From: Muraenolepis orangiensis
Lineage: Eukaryota; Chordata; Actinopteri; Gadiformes; Muraenolepididae
Reading direction: 5' to 3'
Length of the DNA stretch: 64,000 bases
NCBI GenBank assembly: GCA_027704905.1
Contig: CM051016.1
Span: 18,052,468-18,116,467 of the forward strand
The notes under the pieces are model-generated. The model was not told where the DNA came from and did not search any database. It saw only the letters and a program-made list of their open reading frames with translations. This document shows positions 1 through 12,443 of this stretch, piece by piece; the first letter of the stretch is position 1, and every line of letters starts with the position of its first letter. Position numbers and translations under genes: made by a program.

Positions 1-540
<540 letters not shown>

Positions 541-690
541 TGTAACCCTGGCAACTCATATTTTAATGCATATTTAATGGAGTGGAACTAAACTGCGCCA
601 AAAGTGACAGGCTTACATATGTTTATTTGTTTGTTTGCTTGTTTGTTAGATATACTATGATCATAATGTTTATCTTTATTGTTCCTTAAA

Positions 691-3600
691 ATGACAGGCT
701 ACACAATAATGAAGAAGATCGGGGAAGGGACGTTTTCAGAGGTGGTGAAGACTCAAAGTGTGAAAGATGGAAAATTCTACGCGTGCAAAACCATGAAGCA
801 GACAATTACCAGGTATCCGATCCATAATCAATATCATTGAGTAGTGTAGATCAAGTGGCTTAGACCCGTGTGCACCTGCAACTTAATACAGCAGCCCGAC
901 ACCAATCCTTACATCGAGATGAGCAAGGTGCAAGGTGCTTTTAAGAGTTGTTATTTTGTTATAAACGTTCATATACAATTCAGAACACATGCTGGTGGCA
1001 AATGATCTAAGAGTTGTTGGGAGAAAGTTGGTCATTTTAAATGACTGAAAGACTAATTAAGAAATCCATCAAATATGTATACAGTGCAGTGTCATACGCG
1101 GCTGTAGTAGTAGCAGCACTACCTTGTAATTAAAGCTGTACTTTTTTTAAATTCAGTCTGGAGCAAGCAAACAACCTACGGGAGGTCCAGGCCATGAAGA
1201 GACTCAGCCCTCATGCCAATATCATTCAGCTGCATGAGCTGATATTGTAAGTCCTTGTCGTCGTCGTCCCCTCCTCTTTGAGCTAGTACCTGGTACGGGG
1301 TCAGTGTACTACTACTACTACTGTGTATTTGTATACCATTCTTCCATTATTTTTTCAGTGACAAAGAGTCTGGCACTCTGTCCTTGATTTGCGAACTGAT
1401 GGACATGAACATGTATGAATTCATACAAGGTGAGTTTATATATAAAAGTAAACAATTAAAGAATATGCATAACAATACATGCCTACATTATACATTTGAA
1501 CAGTAATTAGAAAGCAACAGGTGTTGGTCTAGGCATGTGACCAATGATTATGGTTAATTATTATTGTATTATTGGTGTACTTTCATAGGAAGACAAGTTC
1601 CAGTACCTGAGAACACGATCAAACAATACATGTACCAGCTTTGTAAATCTCTGGAGCATATGCACAGGTGGGCATGACGCTAAATGTATACTCTCTGTAT
1701 AGTCCAAATGAAATGTGGCATAAGTGTTTCTTTACCCCTCCTCTCTGTTACAGGTGTGGCATCTTTCACCGAGATGTGAAGCCAGAAAATATTCTCATTA
1801 AAGTAAGTGGCGCCTTTTGAAATTAAACCACCTGCCATCGTTGGTTGTAGCGCCCGCCGTAAGCACGGCCCGTCCTCATTCTGCTGTACCGCTCACTGCC
1901 TTTTCATTAGCAAGACACCCTGAAGCTGGGAGACTTTGGCTCCTGCAGGAGTGTGTACTCCAAACCTCCGCACACGGAGTACATCTCCACCCGCTGGTAC
2001 CGGGCCCCCGAGTGCCTCCTCACAGACGGATACTACAGCCTTAAGATGGACGTCTGGAGCACCGGCTGTGTCTTCTTTGAGATCATCAGGTACAGTACAG
2101 TACGATGACAGGATACAGATCCCGGCTTTTCAACTGTGGTGGTTCAAATGCAGACATGGGATTTGATTTGGCAGCCGTTAGTTTTTGTTTGTGTCAAATG
2201 AACGTGGTATCCCTGTGCATGAACAAGCAAATGACGACTTGCTGGTATGTGTTGTATGGAATCATTGTCACATTTTGTATCATTAATAACCCGGCCTTTG
2301 TGGTCTTGTCATCATCAAAGCGGCAGGATTTTGTGATTTTTTTGCTTTGCATGGATCAGTGTTTGAACATTTGATGCCACAGACTGATGGTTTATAAATA
2401 AACTGTATATTCCAGCTTGAACCCTCTGTTCCCTGGATCGAATGAACTAGACCAGGTCGCCAAGATCCACGATGTTCTGGGGACACCCGACAGCAGTGTG
2501 CTGCAGAAGTTCAAGCAGTAAGCTCCAATTTGATCCCCAAAAATGTCGCTTGATCTTAAGAATTATTACACAAAAAAAACCCTTCACGTTCCATTTAAAA
2601 AGACAAACAATTCTCACTAAGCGTTGTGGTAGGTCCCGGGCGATTTGTTTCGACTTCCCCCCTAAAAAGGGCAGTGGTATCTCCCGGCTGATCCCCAACT
2701 GTCCGGCGCCGGCGCTGTCGCTGCTGTACCAGATGCTGGCCTACGACCCTGACGAGCGCATCTCTGCACAGACGGCCCTGCAGCACACGTACTTCAGGGA
2801 TATCAGGTGGATTTCTCCATTACCCCTTGATCTCTCCACCCTTAATAATGCTCATTCTACCATTTTCAGTGGGTATAGATAATTTTTTTGTTAAACCAAA
2901 AAAACACAAACAATGTATACTGCACTAGCATAGACTTCATTTGGCATTAATTGTACAACCTAAAGAAAAATGTGTTTTAACGTTTTTTTTTTCTTTGGTC
3001 ACCATAATTACGTCCAATTTCACTTTTTTGTATTGTATTTCAAGTGTGCAGCGTCCTCTTAACCATAGATTTAGTTAGTTGCAGAGAATATTTGTTTTTG
3101 TTAATAGTTTGGGGTTTTGTTCCTTGCTTTTGTTACTGTGGTTATTGCGCTCCCACGTTCTTCTCCGACAAGCTATTATAATTGTCCTGTGAATTATTCC
3201 TTTTTTTTTCCTGTTACTTACTCTAATACCAATGGAATGTTTTGAGCTTCTGCCCCACTTAAAGATAAAAGACAAACGTCACACAAGATAAAAAGCGCCC
3301 GCTGAAGGATAATATAAAGGCTGCCAAACCGGTCAAATGTAGTAATTCCACTGACGATATTTATCCACACCTTGGCTTTTCCCAGGCTGGCAGAGAAGAA
3401 AAGTGAGAGTCTGTTGAGGACTATTGAGGCGGTGGAGGCAGGGGACACCGCTAAGATGCCTCACTCTGTAGACCACATCTGGAGGCCAGCCAGAATCGGC
3501 AGACAAGTGAGGGGAAGACACGCCAGACAGACATTTAGTGTGAGTCAATCCGTTACCCCTTCTTATCCTCCTCAGTGAATATATGCATGTCATTCTTAGC

Positions 3601-4246
3601 AGCAGGTAGTGTATCCTGCTTGAAAAGGCCTACAGCTCGTTACGGACATTGTGGAACAAACCCATAACCTTTCAGCTGGGAGTCAATCAGCCTAATCACT
3701 ATTGCGTGTGTGTGTGTGTGTGTGCTGGTACACTACCCCTGCCTCGACATCTCGTCAAACTAAATATAACCCGTTGTGTCCGCAGCACAGCATAAAACAC
3801 GCAGCAGAGCCCCTGATGAGACGAAACGTCCCCCACTATGCAGCCGAGTTACCCAAGCTCAACATGGTGGTCCCGGGACCCCAGGTCACCTACCAAGCCT
3901 CCACGGTGCCTCCCCTCACGGGGGTCCACCACAACTCACTGCCTGCCATCCCCACCAAGAAGTGCCACTCGCGGTTGGCCAAGGTAAGGACGCATTTGGA
4001 CATATGGCGGAGTCCTGCATGGTGGATGTCTGCAGTCTACAAGTGTGAGAGGAACATGGTTCTGCGGAGCTTGGATGAAAATGTTAATTTCAGTTTCTGG
4101 TTAATTAAGAGGGTTTGAATGGGCATTCAAGCTGAGTTTCTTCCTCCCCCACACCCTCCTCCTTGCAGCCCAGAGATGAGTCACACCGTGCCGGGTTCAA
4201 GACCTACTACATGCCACCTCTGGACAGAAAACGAGGAGGCTACTGA
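691..4246 (+). CDS. mok: MOK (MAPK/MAK/MRK overlapping) serine/threonine kinase
   Basis: Eleven coding exons: 691-812, 1157-1246, 1359-1429, 1589-1667, 1754-1802, 1911-2089, 2416-2517, 2633-2806, 3386-3506, 3786-3983 and 4169-4246 (TGA). All joins keep frame and have GT-AG ends, giving about 420 aa; from memory human MOK is 419. Visible kinase motifs are the glycine loop KIGEGTFSEV, ACK with the ATP-binding lysine, FHRDVKPEN (catalytic loop), KLGDFG, the MAPK-like TEY activation motif, and RWYRAPE. The C-terminal part (3386 onward) is basic and ends DRKRGGY. The ATG at 691 is chosen because it aligns with the mammalian start and gives the normal length. It sits just before a possible acceptor at 696-697, so an extra upstream exon cannot be excluded. 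The family is the RCK/MAK/ICK/MOK group, linked to cilium length control; that role is family knowledge. Confidence 0.93.
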
Positions 4247-4278
4247 GGAACCCAACCCCGTTGGACTCAGAAAGACCT

Positions 4279-4284
4279 AATAAA
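4279..4284 (+). terminator. Poly(A) signal of mok
   Basis: A canonical AATAAA lies 33 bases after the mok stop codon. A second AATAAA on the same strand at 5219-5224 could give a longer 3' UTR. Confidence 0.6.
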
Positions 4285-5249
4285 CCTTTTTTTAAACCCC
4301 TTTGTGTGGGATGGCGAGAGGAAATTGTTGGGACAGCACCGCAAACAAACGGGCTTAAACAAGAAAGACGAGCTGAATGGACGGCATTTACAAGAACTAT
4401 TTGAAAAAAAGCTAACCATTTTTTTTACTGAGGTTTTGTACCATGTACCCAAACGTTACCATAACAGTAATATATTAGACTTAAAGTTCCAGTTCAGACT
4501 GTGTTTAACAATATAAACAAGAGAAATGTACCATTTCCCAATTCTATGTTGCAAGGGTATCAATGAAGTTACCGTGAATGCTAAATATGCAGGGTTTTCG
4601 TCGCTGTTAAGTTATTCCACATTGCAGTAATACAATTTGCAGCGCATCCACAAAAGGAGAAACGGTTACGTGCAGTGCTTCTCTTTAACCACACTGAATA
4701 CCCATTTGAAAAAAAACATGTGAATTCCTGAGGAATTGAAAACATGAATCAAAAACATTACCACAAATACAGCTCTACACAATCGGTGTGATTTTGATGA
4801 CTCTAAAGGGCATTTACAGCAGCTGTAAAAGCTAAATCTAAACTCAATTGTTTTGGATATTTAGCATGGAAATATGTCTGGTCTCATTTGTTTGAGCAGC
4901 AACACACACACGGTTCAATTAAAAGGTCTTCAAACAAAAAGTAACATTGTTGAGAACAAACGAGAATCATGATTATTATTTTTTTTTTAATGAAGAATAA
5001 ATTGTTACGTGTAAAATGTTATCCACATTAATCAAAAATGTATTCCATCTTTCCGTCTCCTCGTTTATGTATCGGGTCATTTACTCATCTCGGGCAGTAA
5101 ACGGTCATTCACAAAAACATAAAAATAATTATATAGTAATAATAAAAAAAGAAAATCAGCCCGGACACCCCCTGCTGGTCATCTACTGTTCCATAGCTCT
5201 TCCACAGTAGATTGTAGACAATAAAACTCTACACCACATCACCAGTGTT

Positions 5250-5255
5250 TTTATT
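5250..5255 (-). terminator. Candidate poly(A) signal of wdr20
   Basis: AATAAA on the minus strand, about 1.36 kb past the wdr20 spliced stop at 6612. No other minus-strand AATAAA was checked exhaustively, so the assignment is tentative. Confidence 0.35.
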
Positions 5256-6074
5256 TGTGGGGGGGTCACGAACCTCAAAATACTTTTCTAAAAAGCAGTT
5301 GTTTTTTTTTAAAGCGAGAATCTCTTGACACCCTGGAAGACTTCCATCCAGGGCGGTCCCATCCGGTCGGAGAGGGGAAGGCCGACACGTGACCACGTCG
5401 TCTGGTTTCATCACCGTGGGGGTAAAACATGTGAGCGGACTTGGAACTCCAATAAAGAATAAATTAGAACAGAAACCCATGTATTCAAGATTATTTTAAT
5501 ATTATTAATATGTATACTTTAGGCTTTAGAAATATAACTATCAATGACAAAACTTCACTGGAGTAATGGTCTTTTGCTTAGGCCCCCATCAGTTCACTGA
5601 ATTACAATATACACATTATGATACAGAGCACATGGGAATCTGAAATATTAATATAAATGTTTCAATAGATAGTTTTATAATTTTTTTCTCACCTACTGTA
5701 TTAGCCGTGTGTGAGTAATGAGCACACTCAAAAATGTAAAGCCATCTTTTTCTAAACTAGTTTTAAGTGCAAACTTGTTTTGTTTTGTTTTCTTTCCTTT
5801 AAAAGACTAGGATTGCAGCATCCAGTTTATAGAGTCAGGGTTCAAGACTTGAGGGTGTTTTTTTTAAGCCGAGTGCAGCAAGGCGGTCCTCAACCCTCTT
5901 GCTTGTTCCTTTGTAGTAGTTATAAAAACAAAGAAAATAACTAAAATCAGTGCAAAGTCGTTTGTGGGGGATATTCTACCGACAAAAAAAGTGGCGTTTG
6001 AATGTTAATTAATGCAAATTCTAAAAGATTCCCGTTGGTTACAATAAAGGTCAGTTCACCCATTATATGAGAGA

Positions 6075-6119
6075 GAGAGAGATATATATATATATATATA
6101 GATATATATATATATATAT

Positions 6120-6168
<49 letters not shown>
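6075..6168. repeat. TA microsatellite
   Basis: A GA run followed by (TA)n with occasional GATA interruptions. The tyrosine-isoleucine open frame across it is an artefact of the repeat. Confidence 0.95.
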
Positions 6169-6170
<2 letters not shown>

Positions 6171-6611
6171 CTTTTTCCAGCCAGTAGTTCTTAACCTCAG
6201 ACTAAACAATGAACAAACTGTCCCTTTAACAACAAGGATGTAGTCACACTGGGTGGTGCGAGGGTGCAAATAAAATATCTCTGAATGTGAAGAAAATATA
6301 TAGAAATTCAAAAACATTTTAAAACCCCAGGGATGACCCACGAGTGCAATAATCCAACATTGCACCACACCGCTGGCGTGTCTTCTCAATCGCCTAGGTC
6401 AAGTAACCGATCAACAGAAATAGAAAAAAAAAGCAATTAACGTAACCAGAAAGAAGGCGGCAGTGAGGAAGAGGAGGAGGAGGAGGGAGGAGGAGAAAGG
6501 GAGGGGGGGGCGAGGGAGGGGGTAAAGAAAAGAAAACTTGCAATGCTTGCAGGGTGAAGAGCAGCATCTGACGGGGGTTGCAGGGTTGGTTTAGCAGCAG
6601 AAATATTGTGG

Positions 6612-7063
6612 CTATACTACTGTTCCACTGGGAGAGCTGGCTTGGTTTTGGGATGACAATAAGCCCTGGAAAAAGGAAAACAAGGAGAGTTGCATTGGGA
6701 GAGTTCACAAAGCAAAGAAAAATCACGCAAACAAATAATCCATTTAGAAGTTAGCAGCAGCCTCCCCCCCCCCCCCGCCTTCCACTGTCCTGCATCCAGT
6801 GAAAGGCCCGTGTGCGGCACTCGATTAGGAGAGTGGATGCAAAGGCCTGCAAGGGCTTTGAGAGGACTGCTTGAATGGGGTCATTTGATTAGGAAAATGA
6901 TCGGTACGGGTGATGATCACAGATGGATTCACGAGGAAGGATGATTATTTGGAAAAAAGACCCAACACTGAAATGATCTGCCAAATTTAGTGCCCCTTAC
7001 GACAATCCTCTCAAATGCAGAAATATGCCAAGCGCACAAGAGTGCATGCAAACACATATGAAG

Positions 7064-7103
<40 letters not shown>

Positions 7104-10100
7104 CTTTGCATAAAAGCTGGACACTTCGAAGAGGGCTGAGTGGATAACCTGTAGCTTTGACGTCGCTATATGCCATAAGAGTAATTTCCTAAAATGTAAT
7201 TCATACACCCAACATCGCCGTCTCCTGTAAGTCTCAACCTACACTGGCAACAGCAAGTCTTTTTAAAGAAAAAAGAAAAAAATTGCTACCAATGATGGCA
7301 TTGGTAGTCTCCATTACCTAGGCCTAGAGGTTTGCACGGGAAAGCACCGAAAAACCAACCAAACTGATGAAAACCGGTTTGGCATGAGCCTAAAGCCCAT
7401 GTAAGCGGTCTGCTTAACTACTCCCCATGGTACTCATATTCACGTTATTACAAGATGGTTTATGAATACGTATGGCGGCAAGTTAAATCCTATGACAATG
7501 ACACTCTTTTTTCCCCCTCTCCCTCCCCCAGTGGACTCCCATACGTCGACATTAAAAGGAACTTACCACTTTGCCTGGCCTTGCCCATGTGCAAATAAAT
7601 CCCTCCTGACAAGCAGTCACTAAACAGTCCTCTAAAAATATGAGTACAGTCAGCCTCTCGTGAGCTATCTTTTTGCAGATGAGGGGCTCCAGAAGGGGCA
7701 CTTCCTCCATGCGCGGACACAGTAGGGTGCCCAGAGTCTTTGCGGGGTCCGCCTTGCTCTTGGTCAGCAGGTTGAGCTTGTCGCTGCTCTTGCTGCTGAT
7801 GTGGCCCATGCTGTGGTTGCGTTTGTGGTCCTTCTCGTGGGGCCGCTCCTTGCGGTCGTGGAGCGACAGTGTGGCGAACTTGCTCACGCCCGTGGCGATG
7901 GCGCTGTCCACGATGCCGCCGGTGAGCCCCCCGGTGCCGGCCTTGTTGGTGCTGTTGGCGTTGGCGGCTGCGGTGCCACCCCCTGCCGAGTGGGGCAGGC
8001 TGTTTGAGCGGGGCAACGTTGCGGAGAGGGAGTTGAGGCCCGGCGTGCTGGCACCGCCATCGTTCCCGTTGGTAGCGTTGGTAGCGTTGCTGGGAGTGCC
8101 GGCCACCACGGTGGCCCCCGCGGAGGGGCCGGTGGCGTTCATGACATTGGTGTGTGTCCGTGTCCGCGAGAGCGGGAGGCGGGGGAAGAGGATTTCCTCC
8201 GTGAGGTCCCAGAGGCACAGCTGGGTGTCCTGGCCCACGGAGCCAAAGCGGTAGGTGACACTCACGGGCCGACTGTCCGTCGAGTTGCGCTTGGAGAGCC
8301 GAGACTGCGTGCTGTTGGCCCGGTCCCGGCCGAAGTGGATCATCTGGTCCTGGAAGTCCTCGTCGCTGCCGCTGAACTCCATGGGGTCTCTCTCCTCCAC
8401 GCTGGTGGTGTAGTGGTCGAACGCCACCACGCTCACCCACGACTTGTGTCCGTGACCCCGGGCGATCACACGGCAGTCCAGGAAGGACCACACGGTCACT
8501 AGGTCGTCCTCGCCGCCCGCCACGATGTACTTACCGTCGGGGCTCCAGCACACGCACAGCAGGCCGCCAAAGTAGCTCTTCATGGCGCCGTGCAGCTCCA
8601 CGGCGTCAAAGTTGAACACCCGCAGGAAGCCGTCTTGGCTCACGCAGGCCAGGAACTTGCCGTCCGGGGAGAAGGCGAACTCGTTGAGCGCGCCCTCGCC
8701 CACCGTCCACTTGAGGAGCGGGTTCCGCGCGGACTTGCTCTTGCACGTGTGGACCGAGTAGTTCTCCCCCTGCTTGAGGAGCTGGTAGTGGGGCACCGTG
8801 GTGCCACACGTGTGCTCCACGTTGTACAGATACATGCTCCCGCTGGAGTGGGAGACCAGGAAGAGGCTCTCGGAGCCCGGCACCCATTTCACACAGGTCA
8901 CCCTGGACTTGTCTATGAGTCTCTGAAGAGGAGGAGGAGGAGGAGGAGGGTAGTGGTAGATGAGGTGTGCGAGAAGAACAAGGAGAGAAACAAGAACAAA
9001 TATGGTCAAGTAAATAATAAATAATAATAGCTTCACTATTACACAAATATAGATTTTGCTGTGTTGTAAACCAGTATAAAAAGCACAATAGAAAATAACA
9101 ACTAAATGCAGTATGTACTTTCATAACCATGGGCTACAAGTCATCAGACAGTGACTCATATCATACTGTATGAGCAATAGGCAAAATTCGAGGTTAACAT
9201 GAGTCATGCTGACAAGCTGCATCACTAACCCAACCCAAAATCAGAATATGAAAGAAATCCCATGCAAACACAGGCAAACTAAAGAACACATTTGACACGT
9301 CAGTGGGCGACCCCCGGGCACGTACTTCCTCGTTGAAGAGTTTGCTGGTTTCCTTCTTGATGGGGTCTATCAGTTGTACCTGTCCAGCCGAGAACCCCAC
9401 CAGTAACGACACGCTCTCCGCCGTGGCCGTCAGATGGTTGAAGTCGTGGCAGGTGGGCTGCGTTCCTTTGTAGATGCGCTTGTCGATGGGTTTGCTCAGG
9501 TCAGCAGCCTGTGAAAAAAGGGAGAGCACAAGCCAACACAGTGAGTTGCCAGAAAGGAGAAGAGAGGCTATCAATGTGGTATTTGATTACAGGCAGACAT
9601 CGCTGAAGAGAGATTAAATGGACAGAAAAGAGGCTCAGTTCAATCCTGCATTTCGGCCGTGCTTTAAGATACAAAAAATGAAACGCACTGTACGACATGC
9701 CATGTTATAGTGACATTGTGTGCAAAAGGTTAAGAATAGCTCACTTCAATTATACAGGATGTGGTATACCGCTGGTTGTATAGAGAGAACAACCCATGCT
9801 GCATCATACAACATAAAGAAAGTAGTTCATAAAGAAAATCAACCAAAAATATACCAAATGTGCCATTCGTAAACAAACAAAAAAAACTACTGAACGCATG
9901 ACTTTAAAACGCCAACCATACAGTATGTCCAGTCATGGTAGGTCGCCTAGTGTCCAGACAGTTGAGAATACAGTTCAAGAGGGCAGGACTTGCCATTGTA
10001 TTGTCATCAAACGTGTGTGAAGCAAAACACTGGTTCTCTGCACTATATTCTGGACCCAAAGACCTCATACTGGCCACATCATCCGCCCGTAGCCAGTGAA

Positions 10101-11465
10101 GTCTTGGTAGTATAAAACAGTAGGACCACAGTACGCCGTTTGTGCCAACTATTACATGTGTTTGAGTAACACTTAACCCGCTGCATCCCACCAGCAGAGC
10201 AAGTACACTACTTTCGGCTTCTTATAGTTTAGCATCGCAACACACACACACGGACCAAGAGTCACTTACGCCAGGCAACGACAGATTGCAGCATTGTCAC
10301 ATGGAGAACTTTGTAAAGTGTGTATGTTATCGGCCAGCAAGGCCAGGTCATCAGGTCATCATTCTGGTGACGAGTTGTTCTCTTACTTTCTCCTTTGTTG
10401 AAACACACTATTGTAAGTCGCTTTGGATAAAAGCGTCTGCTAAATAACTCATGTAATGTAATCGCTCCAGAAAAATATAAAACGTTATCCAGAAACTCCT
10501 TCCGAGCAGAAAGTAAACAAGAACAGTAATACGAAAGATCAGCCAGTCAGTTTGAGTGACTGACTTAAAAGTCCACCGAATCAGCCACATCGGTTGATCG
10601 ATTGATTGATCACCTGTCAATCAGAGGGCGTCGACAGGTGTCTGATAACTCCTCAGCGACAAGCCACTTTAACCACATTTAACATTAAACCAACTGTATG
10701 TATGTTTTAGACGTACGTTCATATGGCGGCCAAACATCCCAACATAAGTGTCCAGTGTTTCAAGCTACAAGCTAGTTAGCTAGACAGATTAGCCACCACT
10801 GGACTGCTAGGGCATAGCTCGAAGCTACAACTGCCAGTCAGTCCGCTGGTGTCAAAGTCACACACCTGCCAAAAGGTAACTGTTCAATCTCTCTCTCACC
10901 ACACACACACCACACACACACAAAAGCGCACACACACACACACCAGCACACACAAACAGCACAACAGCGCACGCACACACAAACACACACACACCCATCA
11001 GAGCGGGCGCGCACACGCACACACACACACACACACACCTATCAGAGCGGGCACACACACACACACACACACACACGTCGGACGCCAAGCACAGACGACG
11101 GTTAGGACCACCGTCGTTTATTTGAGGGAGCGAGCGGTTAGAAGTGAGCGCCGTACCTTCCGCGCGCCTTTGTAGATGTAGAAGTAGAGCTCGCGGCCCA
11201 CATTGAAACAGATCCGGTCGCCGTTACCCGACTGGTCGTCGACGTCGACGAACGACACCCGGACAGGGTTGGAGCCCTGCGAGTTGAACGGCACCCGGTT
11301 CGGCCGGCTATACTCCGAGTGCGCCAGGAGCTTGTAGACTCCCTCCCGGGTGGTGAACTGGGTTTTGATCTCGTTCATTCCTTCCTTCCCGCCGCCGCTG
11401 CTGCCTCCTCCGCCGCCTCCTCCGCCGCTGCCGCTGCCTCCCTCCGCCGCCGCCGCCGCCGCCAT
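6612..11465 (-). CDS. wdr20: WD repeat-containing protein 20
   Basis: Four coding exons, read right to left: 11157-11465, 9326-9508, 7567-8922 and 6612-6665 (TAG). This gives about 633 aa in one frame with GT-AG introns. WDR20 is the WD40 cofactor that activates the deubiquitinases USP12 and USP46 (family knowledge). Diagnostic stretches are MNEIKTQFTTREG, SRPNRVPFNSQGSNPV, ELYFYIYKG, the WD-type segments FSPDGKFLACVSQDGFLRV and WSPDGKYIVAGGEDDLVTV, the SRLSKRNSTDSRPVS region, and RKERPHEKDHKRNHSMGH. The N-terminus carries an Ala/Gly/Ser low-complexity expansion before MNEIK, longer than in mammals as I remember them. The start at 11465 is inferred from the MAAAA context; an in-frame ATG five codons upstream is possible. 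The last exon encodes GLLSSQNQASSPSGTVV. Reading through the 7566 donor instead gives VVSSF and a stop. Paralogue a or b not determined. Confidence 0.94.
7063..7100. repeat. AC microsatellite in last wdr20 intron
   Basis: Pure (AC)n of roughly 38 bases. Confidence 0.95.
10408..10464 (+). repeat. Teleost SINE/LINE-type 3' tail
   Basis: Contains TAAGTCGCTTTGGATAAAAG followed by CGTCTGCTAAAT and ATGTAATGTAA, a 3' tail found very widely in fish genomes. A second copy is at 54931-54994 and a short reverse copy at 47043-47073. The parent family name is not assigned here. Confidence 0.7.
10898..11074. repeat. Compound AC microsatellite
   Basis: Interrupted (AC)n with two copies of a CATCAGAGCGGGC-like spacer (about 10997 and 11041), so part of the array has duplicated as a larger unit. 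Confidence 0.9.
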
Positions 11466-11900
11466 CTTTGAAATTAACATGCATCCTTTTCCCTCCTCCT
11501 CCTCCAGGCCGGATCTTACGCATGGAGCTTGAGCTTGAACTCTCCCCCCCTCCCTCTCTCTCCCCCATTCCCCCCCCCCCCCTTCCTTCCTCAGCTGGTC
11601 TTGCATGTGGATAGAGCGGCTTGATTGCAGTTGTGTTTGTCATTCCCCTCCATTTCCATAGTAGTATATTTTTAGTTTAGTTTTAACACAACGCTTCTGG
11701 TGTTTGTTTGCAAGTGTGTGTGTGTGCATGTGTGTGTTAAACGCCGACTATGAAGCCTATGGACTGGGTGCATAATGCGTTATCAAGTGCACAATTAAGA
11801 CTTTAATTGTTGCACTTATATTATTATTACTACTACTACAAAAAGCATTTATTGCATTAAAACAACGTAACAAAAAAACAATATCCACGTGTTAAGCAGT
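11466..11900. promoter_or_regulatory. Head-to-head promoter region of wdr20 and the 11901 gene
   Basis: The two start codons are 435 bp apart on opposite strands. The wdr20 side is GC-rich (GCC/CCT runs); the other side is AT-rich with no obvious TATA box at a fixed distance. The arrangement fits a shared bidirectional promoter. This is inferred from layout, not from a recognised motif. Confidence 0.4.
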
Positions 11901-12371
11901 ATGCCGCCTAGGAGGAAGAGTCACGTAAAGCGCCCTGGTAAAGTCGTTAATAGTAAATCCACTTTTAACCTGATTTTCATTGTTCCTTTGAATTGTTCTA
12001 TTTTCTGACATGTAGACACTGTTTTGATGCAGTGAACCGAGATGGCCGTCCTAACAACAGTGTGGATAAGCTTGCTTTCAAATACATGGTAAGACCTATA
12101 ACCCATGTGGACATAAGGACGATACATGGCATGTGTAAATAATCCTATTATTACTATCTATACTATGTTTTTGTTTATAGTGATGAGAAGTCTAAAAATA
12201 TGTGGCACTTAGCTACTCTGTGCCCAATGTGTGTGTGTGTTACTTCATCTCTCCCCCCCCCCCTCCCACTCCAGTCGATGTGTAAAGTGGAGTCCAGCAC
12301 CGACTCCGAGTCAGACCTCAGCCCACGATGGTCGGACACCAGCACAATGGTATTTCTGTGCTGCCCTTGGG

Positions 12372-12443
<72 letters not shown>

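Larger units (their letters stand above)
4290..6611. other. Convergent mok/wdr20 3' flank
   Basis: No convincing coding sequence. The region is AT-rich, as expected of 3' UTRs. It holds an AATAAA on the + strand at 5219-5224 and one on the - strand at 5250-5255, a TA microsatellite at about 6080-6168, and a purine-rich block (GGA/G runs) at about 6465-6535, which would be pyrimidine-rich in the wdr20 3' UTR. Confidence 0.6.
9509..11156 (-). other. wdr20 intron 1
   Basis: No exon seen. It contains a fish SINE/LINE 3'-tail copy (10408-10464) and a compound AC microsatellite at about 10898-11074 close to exon 1. Confidence 0.7.

Noticed and set aside
6394..6726. 110-residue minus-strand frame with proline runs
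   Set aside because: It overlaps the last wdr20 exon in another frame and a pyrimidine-rich 3' UTR stretch.
7673..8254. 193-residue open frame on the + strand
   Set aside because: Antisense shadow of the large wdr20 exon; the minus strand has clear WD40 similarity.
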